Source: Thozetella sp. PMI_491
Taxonomy: Eukaryota > Ascomycota > Sordariomycetes > Chaetosphaeriales > Chaetosphaeriaceae
DNA length: 64,000 nt
Direction of reading: 5' to 3'
Assembly (NCBI GenBank): GCA_021432635.1
Contig: MU270130.1
Location: 1-64,000, forward strand
The position numbers and the translations under genes are program-made. Below, piece after piece: positions 56,268 to 64,000 of the stretch. The notes below the pieces were generated by a model. It did not search any database. It saw nothing but the letters and a program-made list of their open reading frames with translations, and was not told the origin of the DNA. Every line of letters begins with the position of its first letter. The stretch's first letter is position 1.

Positions 56268-58610
56268 CTACTGGATCCGACGATCCTCGAACACCGCCGG
56301 ATATTGGTATGGCTTGCCGTAGTCATCCTGGTAAGCCAATCGAAGCAAGGATCGGAAGGTTGGGGTCATGGCGCCATTCCGCATGGGCAGAGGCTCGTCA
56401 CCATTGGCGGCGTGTGTTGTTTTGCGGATATCAGCAGGCGGTTTCCCTATTGGCACCAGTAGGGTTGAGATGGCTTGGGTTGGCAGACTGGTTCACACCT
56501 ACTTCATGTTCCACATCCTCCATGAGCACGTCCAATTTGTCCTCGTCGGCGCGGGACAGGACTTTGTGGAAGAGGCTTGGGCATTTCTGGTAAAACACGA
56601 GCGTGTCGGCGGTGAGCTGTGGATCATCGTGTTGAAAGGCATTTCGCAGGGTCGCAGGACGAGGCGGAATGTCTCTTGGAAGTTGCGCTTCATTAAGAGG
56701 ACCTTCTCGACGTTCGAATAGTTCGTCTCATATGCTCGAGTCTTGAAGTAGCTGTTGGGGATCGACGTCAGCAATGCAAACCAAAAATGCCCAAGTCCCT
56801 CGCCCGGAAATTGACAAACGGTACACAGTCATCTGATCCCATTGGGTCCAAACGGAGAAACGACGAAGATCGCGCGGGGCAGTGGATTATGGGACTCCCC
56901 GATGAAGGTTTTCGCCAGCCAGAGTGTATGGAAGCCAGCATGGATGTTCGGGCGCAGTGTGTCATTGAGATACTGTATTGAGATACTGTTTGCCCTCTCT
57001 TCCCGCTTCAAATCCGAGATCCTCGGCCTCTGGGTCGTATCCGACGTAGGAGTCCGCATCCATCTGTCGAATCGCCGTGGCGGCAGAAGCTGCAATCGAT
57101 GCAACCACCGATGACTGGGCTGCGCAAATGCACAGCTGGTTGAAGAGATGGCGCGCGCGGTAGATGATGCTGGCCATGTCAGCACGATCCTCGGGTGGGA
57201 TGTCACGACTCATCAACAAACAAGTGCTTTTCGCAGTCGCTGCAGTCGTCTCGATGATCGGCTCCACCGCGTCGCGACCTGTCTCTTTGGCGATGCTGTT
57301 GCAAACGCCTGGCTGGGTGTGCTCCTTCTTGAGCCAGGCTAGGAGGAATGCTGATACGATGATGATCCAGCGCGCGTGGCTAGAAAGTTATAGCTCGACA
57401 AATGGTGCACAGGGGACTGGAGACGGGCGTTTTTGGTGAGGATGCCGTCTCGCAGGAGGACGTGCATCAGGTTGCCGAGCCCGTTGTACTCCGACTGGGC
57501 CTGCAGGGTCCAGCGGCCGGCTCATGATCCAATCCAGGGCAGGTGAGATCGTTGCCAGTTGCGAGGTCAAGTTCGTAATGCCCCATTCCTTGCCGTACTT
57601 CTGCGTGAGAGCTGCACCGAACAGCTTGGCCATCATATTCTGCATTTCCACGGTTTGGTGATGATATCTTCCGCGTGTGACGATGTCGGTCCTAAGAATC
57701 ACGTCGGGGTCGACTGCATGCTGACCGGACTTGCAGAAACACATCCGACAGAAGCACGTCGCACGCCGGCCCTTGTTTCGGCTTGCTGGGGCATGTCGCC
57801 ACTGTAACACATCATGAGCGCGCAAAGCCGCACTTGATCTCCGTTGATCTCGACCGGAGCGCCAACATCGAGATAGGCCATGGACCGGAGCGCCGAGATA
57901 ACGTCGTCGAAGTTCGAAGCGTGGGAGCCGAGGACGATGGGGAAGATGCTCCCAGGTGACGCCCGCTCCCGTCCGCCCAGGCCGGCAGGTGTGAAGTAGA
58001 ATCCTATCAGGGTTCGATACGAGTTGTTAAAAACTCCAAAACCATCGATAATGGTAAAGATCGGGAAGGATTTGATCGGCAGGACGCTAGGGCGCTCCTG
58101 ATTGCACTCGTCCTCGAAGTGTGCGCGTCCATGGCAATTCAGCTCCAACTCTCCTTGAACCGGGTGCGTGTGACAGAGCGGAATAATATAGAATGCCCAT
58201 GACTCCGAGGGCGGGTCTGTGATCACCATTTCCTCGTATGAAGCGGCCCCGAGGAGTTCCCGCAGCGGGAGTGCAGCACGCACTGTGCTGCCAGCCACCT
58301 CTTCGGTATCGCCGTAACGTAGGCCATCCGCGTTGACAATCACTGCACCAAATTCGCCAGTTAGCATGCTGTTATTTACCCCGCAACCGCGTGCATGTGT
58401 TGAACGGAAACAACTCATTCTGATCTCGAGTTCTTCATCGATTTCGGCATCATCTCCGTCGTCAGCTGCATCTTCATCGCCGATATCGAAGGCTCGGGTC
58501 GCCGAAACCCTCCGGATAGTCGTAGCCGACATCCGACATGATGTTATCTCCGGTATCCTTGACACCGCCAAGACCGGTGATCTAGCTAGCCTCGGCAGAT
58601 GACTCGCCAA
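56268..58610 (-). pseudogene. Decayed transposase-like region, copy 2
   Basis: A series of minus-strand segments in different frames: 58610-57699 (acidic N-terminus, IVNADGLRYGD, LGAASYEEMVI, FTIIDGFGVFNNS, YSGDMPQQAE), 57825-57388 (CFCRMCFCKSG, then MQNMMAKLFGAALTQKYGKE), 57267-56962 (IYRARHLFNQL, AATAIRQMDADSYVGYDPE) and 57206-56829 (NIHAGFHTLWLAK). The GDMPQQAE block followed by a Cys cluster resembles the zinc-binding part of large fungal DNA transposases (Plavaka or KDZ-like), a recollection I cannot confirm here. One-base shifts, without splice sites, break the frame near 57790 and near 57505. The N-terminal part is shared with the copy at 51497-52899. Confidence 0.5.
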
Positions 58611-59621
58611 GTTGGCCGGTGTGCTTTCGGCCGCTGAGAGACTGAGTCTCCTTGAAAGACTTGAAGGGCCGCAGGCTGAAGACTTTCAGACCCCTATGAG
58701 GGGTCGAATAACTTGGCGGCGTTTGGTCGGTAGGTAGATAGATAGAGAGTAAGAGCAAAGTTATTGGGGCAAGGCAGCCACGGAGGGGAGATCGTCTGGT
58801 CAATGTGAAAGGGGGAGGGGTGAGAGGAGGGGCCGTGGTGGCGAGAGTAAGATGGCCGATAGGAGGGCCGTCGTTGGAGGGCAAGTAAAGGTGGGTATGG
58901 CAAAGATCGGGGTGGTTGAAAGGAAGACTGGTAGAGAAGGAAGGTGGTCAAGAGGTAGGTTGATCGAAAGAAGTCCGCCTCTCTAGTACTGAAGACAGGG
59001 CAAAGAGGAGGCAGCAAAGGGAGAAAGCCTGTTCTCTCGTTACCTAGAGGAGAGAAATTTACTTCAGGAAGCAAACTCCTGGGCTTTGTTTTTTCTTTTA
59101 CGCGTTGGCGGAATTGAGATTTCGGCACATGGAGTTTTCCCGAACCTCAAAGTGTCCAGGAGCACGCCCGCTACAAAAGATACATGAACTTCTCTATACT
59201 GGAGAATTTTCTTCTTCCTTCCTCTTCCTTCGTCAACACTACAACAATAGCGTGGCGAGCATCTTGTCGCTTCCTCTGCCTACCTCGACCCCCTTCTGCC
59301 CCCATCACTCCCTACTGTCTTCATCCACTCTCGACTCCCTTCGTCATATTCTCTGCTATCTCTCTCTTCCCGGCGCCTAGTGTCGTCGAACCACTTAGAC
59401 CTAGTTTAACTTCATCCTGAAAATAGGCGAGTGGCTTCGATTTCCTAAGTCTAACCCTAGAACCTTCGATCTTCTCATATCCCCAGCTCACTTCCTCCCT
59501 CAGCTTCACCTCTCCTCACTTCGCCCTGCCCTTGGTACCCTCTCATCCCGCCCACTTCCTCGAGGCGCCGAGGCAGCTCTTTCCACGTTTACCGGACTTG
59601 ATTTCACCCCTCTAGGAAGCT
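58611..59621. other. Spacer with CT-rich promoter-like tract
   Basis: Contains AG-rich then CT-rich blocks (notably 59190-59420, 59470-59620), the look of a fungal promoter leading into the fragment at 59628. No ORF here is convincing. Confidence 0.45.
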
Positions 59622-59627
59622 GCCGAA

Positions 59628-60904
59628 ATGTCAGCCCCTCAAGACAAGGGCGATTCTGTCGACAAGCGTCGACCACCCCCGCCCAGCCGCCACTCGACCG
59701 GAGGCACAGGATCATAGGCTACAGGACATGTCCCCATCGAGCCGCAGATCCAACCGCATCCCTCTCAGGTAAGTACAATACAGACATTCGGATCCTCCTG
59801 CACGCATGTACTGACCGAGTCGTGTACAGGGTCCGGAGTCCTCGTGTTCCAACATCGACCCTCGCTTCACGGCAACCAATCCACCTGGACAGTCTGGCAC
59901 GTCCCGCGGCCAACAGCAGCCATATCCCGGCTCCCTCATGAGCCATCAGCAGCTTGCCTCAATTCCGCTCGGCACCGGCCAACGGCGCCCCCCGGTTGGC
60001 CCTCCGGCTACTTCCGATAACCTCCAGCGAACTCCCCGTGGGTATGCCTGCCAGGGATTACATTCAACAGAACATCATCGCCGACACGCCTTCACCGGGA
60101 TCTAGCTCTGAGTATGGCTCCGAACAGCGACCCACCAAAGCCATCCGGCAGAGTGTCGAGCAAGCATCCCCGATGTCGTCGCGCCGATCAAACTTCCAGT
60201 CGGGGTACAGCCAACCCTTGCCATACGAACCTTCAGCTGATGATCTCTTAACAGCCCGAGCATTTCTCGCCAACAGTCTATCCAGTAGTCTCGACAGCAA
60301 TCTTGCCAACCCTCCGCTGGCATCAGCGCTTATCGACAGCAGTCTCGTGAAGCATCCTTCCCTGCTGGCACCTATAGCTAGCAGCCTCGTTAGGCGTCTG
60401 CTGACATCGAACAGTGACGGCAGCAACTATGCCGGCGACTTCTCGCCTGAGCTCTGTCAACCCGGGATCACAGCAGTCCCTTCCTATCCGCAACTCCCCT
60501 CAGCCTGTTGTCAACTACCAGCAGTATCGGAATCCAAACCCGCCATTCCGCAACCCTGCCGCCGCGCGCCAGCAGGCCCCTCCACTGCCCCCCGACCCAA
60601 CCGACCCCTCAGCCATAGCGATCGGCATCCCAGGCTCAGCACCCCGCGTCCGGCTCTGTTCCCCGTTTCATGCAGTCTACCAACTCCACTGCACAGCGCG
60701 AGTCGACCCCCACCGTCCCAACACATACCGCGTCTACATGTAGTCGTCGCTCGACATAAGCCACATCTTCATATCGTATCACTCGGAGCAGTCGTCGTGG
60801 CGGCGCTAGCGGTGGAGCAGGTCCGCTTGCGACCAGCAGCGGTCAGCCAGACCCAGTCCCAGCACAGGGGCCAGAGAAGCCCCTGCTCACTGGTGGCTAT
60901 ATAA
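59628..60904 (+). pseudogene. 5' fragment of a Ser/Pro-rich protein gene
   Basis: A promoter-like CT tract leads to an ATG at 59628 and a Pro/Ser-rich frame that stops early at TAG 59715-59717, where a CAG to TAG change would explain the break. The same frame stays protein-like to a GTAAGT donor near 59769, resumes near 59830 after an acceptor (PGQSGTSRGQQQPYPGSL), and then shifts. A second long frame (to 60904) has ARDYIQQNIIADTPSPGSSSEYGSEQR and Ser/Leu-rich repeats. Composition resembles the disordered N-terminus of a fungal regulator. I do not recognise the parent gene. Confidence 0.5.
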
Positions 60905-61322
60905 GAGCGGCAGAGCTCCCTCTCTGCCAGTATGTAGATCAATACGATCACTTCACTTTGTACCCAGATGCTCGCTATGTTCATACCGTAGTTGTACAAC
61001 CCTAGGTATCAATTGATGCCCCATCTACAGGTCTCCCACTTTAAGTATCCTCAGAATCGACAGTGCAAGATCACGATAGAAAGCCGCAAAGCATATGAAA
61101 GAGAGAATAGGTGTCCTATTGAGGCGTTTCGCCTCTATTTTCGCAGAGCAGTACATGATTTAGACAGTGGCAGCTGGCGCTGTATTACACGGGTTAAAAG
61201 TCCCAGCTTGTGCTGCAGCACAAGTAAGAAAAATTGCAGCTTGTGGCCCGGTTCAAGAAGGAAAAATTGCAGCTTGCGCCGCAGTACAAGAAGGAAAAAT
61301 TGTAGCTGACGCCGCAAGAAAG
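60905..61322. other. Spacer with GC-rich repeat array
   Basis: No gene is seen. It holds the array at 61168-61314, which starts 8 bp beyond the helicase stop codon. Confidence 0.5.
61168..61314. repeat. GCAGCTTGCGCCGC array, 3' of helicase
   Basis: Units at about 61168, 61204, 61236, 61269 and 61302, with a period of about 33 bp and an A-rich GAAAAATT spacer. The gene-proximal unit is again the TAGCTGACGCCGC variant, as at 53389-53401. Confidence 0.8.
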
Positions 61323-63473
61323 TTAGGCGCTGCCGAGTCTCTCCCGAGCCTTGTCCAACGACTCCTTGACGTAGAGCTGCTTGACAGCACCCGTCTTGGG
61401 CCTGATGGGCATCCTACTCTCGTGGAAGTAGGGTAGCTCTGCAATCCACTCGGGTTCAATTGCTGTAACAGTATGCAGGTACTGCTTGCCCGTGAGCCGG
61501 AATACATGATAGACCACCCATTCGTGTGCTCCCTTCACGAGAGCACTGTCCGGGGCCAGCAGCGCGTGCTGGCCTTGGTGGATGGTCCTGTACGTATCCT
61601 CGTGCCCCTGGTACATAATGGCTGTCTGCTGAAAGAAGCCAAGTGCAAGGGCCTTCCTGATGTTGGTGTAATAGCTAGCATCCGAGAAAGGCACCGAGTT
61701 GAGCGGTATGTTGAGCTGTCTCAGGAGATCCTTCAGCTGAGCTCGAAGTTGGAGGACCTCTTCAAGGGCTGGGCGGTTCAGGAAATGGTCGAAGCACCAT
61801 TGGTCCATATCGAAATTTTCCTCCTGCATCGCCCTAACATATGCGTGCACCGCGTTGAGGTGGGTAATGTGATCCGAGAAAGGGTACACAAACTGCTCCC
61901 TCGCAAGATCCGCCACGTGTCGCTGCGGATGTGGGCGCAAGAATATCGACCGCTGGGTCGTGAAAATTGCTGCCAGAGTGACCATCTCTAGAGCGCATTT
62001 GCAAGCATGGCCTTGGCCGATCACGCGGTACCAGATCGGATCAACCGGAAACATCGCGGCATGCCGACCGCTCTGGGTAATATACCCGTCAGCGTTGAGG
62101 AAGCTCCTGTATACACCGATAATTAGTAGTTATTGCAAAAATCAGGGGAATCTTTGCAGTCCTTACAGATCTCTCAACTCCTCTAATCCGCGCAGCAGGA
62201 TCTCAGGCGCCGGGTGGTCAATAAAATCGAAGTTGACCAGGTCGTTGTGACCAGCCACCTTGAGAGTAAGAATGGCCGATTTGATATCGCTGCTGAAAAT
62301 GCCGGGATATGATTTTGGCATGAGGATCGACTCAAATGATTCCTTGGTATACATTCGGAAGCAAATACCGGGCTGCGTACGGCCTGCCCGGCCAGACCGC
62401 TGCCTCGCGGCGGCTTGCGAGATGGGCGCCATCTTTAGAATCTCCATACGAGCGCGGGGGTCGTAAGTCGCTCGCTTAGAAAGGCCACCATCGATAACAT
62501 AAACTATGCCATCTATGGTCAGGCTTGTCTCAGCAATGTTGGTAGAGACGATGCACTTCCTAAGGGAAGTCGGGCCAAAGATCTCCTGCTGTCGGGCGAC
62601 GGGCAGGGCAGCGTACAGAGGCATCGCTCGGAGGCCTTCTGTTTCTTTCCGGAGCAGAGCGCATGCTCGCTCGATTTCGTCTTCGCCCGCAAGAAAAATC
62701 AGGATGTCGCCCTTGTCCATAGTTTCATGGACAAATTTGGCGGTCCGGACACAAGAAATAAGATAGTCAGGGGTTTCCTCCCTAAGATAACATATCTCAA
62801 CCGGGTATGCTCGGCCAGGAATGTGGAAGAGCGGCGCATTGTTGAAATAGCTCTGGAACTTGTGAGCGTCCAGAGTGGCCGACATAATCACGACCTTCAG
62901 GTCGTTCCGACGAAGCACGGCGCTCTTCAGCATAGCCATAAGGACGTCGGCAATTATCGTCCTCTCATGGGCTTCGTCGATGATGATGCAGCTGTATTTC
63001 GAAAAGCTGCCATCGCTGATCGCTTCCCGGAGGAGAACCCCTTCGGTCATGTACCGCAGCCTAGTCTGGGTGCTGGTAGCATGATCGAACCGGACGCTAT
63101 ATCCCACTTTCTCGCCAAGCGGAACGTCCATCTCCTCGGCCACGCGCTTGGCGACGGATATCGCCGCCAGCCGTCGCGGCTGGGTGCAAGCGACCATCTT
63201 GCCCCCCGAAAACTCATCGTAGAGGACAAACTGGGGAATCTGAGTCGTCTTACCCAAACCCGTATCACTTGACAGCACTATTACTGAGGCCGTCTGATAA
63301 ACATCAAGGAAAGCTTGACGTTTCTGGTAAACTGGAAGTTTCCGACGAGCTTCCAAGGTCTTGAAGTATGCGGCTGAGTGCCGCGGGGAGCCCACCCGAA
63401 GATGGTTAAGCTCACTGTCCTCGAGCTGCTTGGCCTGGAGAGCGGTGGTCTTGTTCTGCACCAGGGAATCCAT
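61323..63473 (-). CDS. DEAH-box RNA helicase, Prp43-like
   Basis: Exons 63473-62167 and 62106-61323 (696 aa; 60-bp intron, in phase). Helicase motifs run in order: motif I SDTGLGKTTQ (69-78), TQPRR (97-101), DEAH (166-169), SAT (198-200), STNIAETSLTIDG, QRSGRAGRTQPG. The ratchet/OB-type C-terminal domain follows (ITQSGRHAAMFPVDP, KQYLHTVTAIEPEWIAEL). This order fits Prp43, the helicase of spliceosome release and ribosome assembly. Unlike the family norm (GETGSGKT), the first P-loop Gly is Ser69 and Ser is Leu73. The N-terminal extension is short. It may be a divergent paralogue with changed ATP use rather than the essential copy. Confidence 0.88.
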
Positions 63474-63673
63474 TTTGTTTTATAAAAAAAAACAAAAAAA
63501 AACTTGATGATGATGATTATGATGATGATGGGGCAACGACGGCAATGGTAGTGATGGTAGCGACGTTGGTGTTGTTGCTGCTACTTTTGTTGTTGATGTT
63601 GTGAGTTCAAGATAAGATTCGCAAGTTTTTCAGATCAAATATTTCAGTCTCGCTGCCCTCCATTTTTTTTTAT
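63474..63673. repeat. Helicase upstream region with ATG/GAT repeats
   Basis: A 200-bp gap upstream of the helicase start. It begins with an A-rich stretch, then ATGATG-type trinucleotide repeats near 63505-63531 and TTGTTGTTG-like text near 63570-63600. Confidence 0.6.
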
Positions 63674-64000
63674 CTAATCCTTATCTTTCGCGTCGGACTT
63701 TTTTGAGGCCCGTGTATTGATCATCTTGCCAATAAAGATGTCATCCGGAAATGGCGAGTCGGTGATCCCGAAAATATACTCATCATCTGCGACCATTGCC
63801 GGAGCGAGAAGTCTGTCAGGCTCGACTTTCACCCCCCGGTTTGCCGTCGCCACGAACGAATACGTCTCGACGAAACAGCATTGCTAAGGCACATGTACAC
63901 CTGATAGGGACCGCGACAGACAGGCTCACAGGAGCCACATCCCATTTCACCCCCTGGTTTGTGGCTGAGTAAAGCGATACTGTTTGAACAACACGCGATA
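63674..64000 (-). CDS. 3' end of a gene cut by the window edge
   Basis: Two exons read in phase on the minus strand: the edge to 63930, then 63883-63674 after a 46-bp intron (GTGAGC donor), ending at a TAG stop. The visible 93 or so residues include SLYSATNQGVK and SFVATANRGVK, which look like two copies of one short motif, then EYIFGITDSPFPDDIFIGKM and a Lys/Asp-rich tail. No family is recognised. The start lies beyond the window. Confidence 0.6.

Noticed and set aside
59954-60904. 316-aa open frame as an intact gene
   Set aside because: Its upstream part continues a different frame from the natural start at 59628, and composition changes midway; better read as a decayed fragment.
1-64000. 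Secondary-metabolite backbone cluster
   Set aside because: No polyketide synthase, peptide synthetase, terpene cyclase or precursor peptide gene is visible, despite the UstYa-like and flavo-oxidase genes.

Overview
The window is nuclear DNA of a filamentous ascomycete (Pezizomycotina). The evidence is genes split by 45-160 bp GT-AG introns with CTAAC/CTGAC-type branch sites, fungal-specific families (Zn2Cys6 regulator, UstYa-like HxxHC protein, NACHT-WD proteins, DUF6594, DUF6603), a eukaryotic initiator tRNA-Met, and gene-poor AT-rich stretches holding decayed repeats. I rebuilt exon chains by eye; where a chain is given, reading phase closes across every junction.

Left part (1-18.4 kb). 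A 3-TM DUF6594 protein, a ribokinase-like PfkB kinase, and a protein with two caspase-like domains (the first lacks the catalytic His) come first, then about 2 kb of AT-rich decayed repeat. A divergent pair follows: a fructosamine-3-kinase-like kinase and an aldo-keto reductase share a 0.4 kb promoter region, which suggests a deglycation and carbonyl-detoxification module. Next is a 1616-aa NLR-type protein (alpha/beta-hydrolase, NACHT, C-terminal propeller-like region) and a broken NmrA-like gene. The caspase-like protein, the NLR and the DUF6594 protein give this end the look of a regulated-cell-death or self/non-self accessory region.

Middle (18.7-48.2 kb). A giant 1831-aa DUF6603-like protein is followed by a small secreted protein and a run of carbon-acquisition and specialised-metabolism genes: secreted GH2 beta-mannosidase, secreted BBE-type flavo-oxidase, UstYa-like membrane protein, MFS sugar transporter, divergently transcribed Zn2Cys6 regulator, and intracellular GH51 arabinofuranosidase. 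The transporter, regulator and GH51 genes look like a small pentose-use cluster. A PPxY protein closes this part.

Right part (48-64 kb). Two initiator tRNA-Met genes lie in inverted orientation with matching 3' flanks, plus a 3'-half tRNA fragment. Two related but decayed ORF regions, probably DNA-transposon relics, flank an RRM/RGG protein gene. A perfect 39-bp inverted repeat, a decayed 5' gene fragment, a divergent Prp43-like DEAH helicase and the 3' end of a gene cut by the window edge follow. A short GC-rich repeat motif (GCGGCGCAAGCTGC) is arrayed just 3' of two of these genes. Three runs of 23-34 C or G occur, two of them inside introns.
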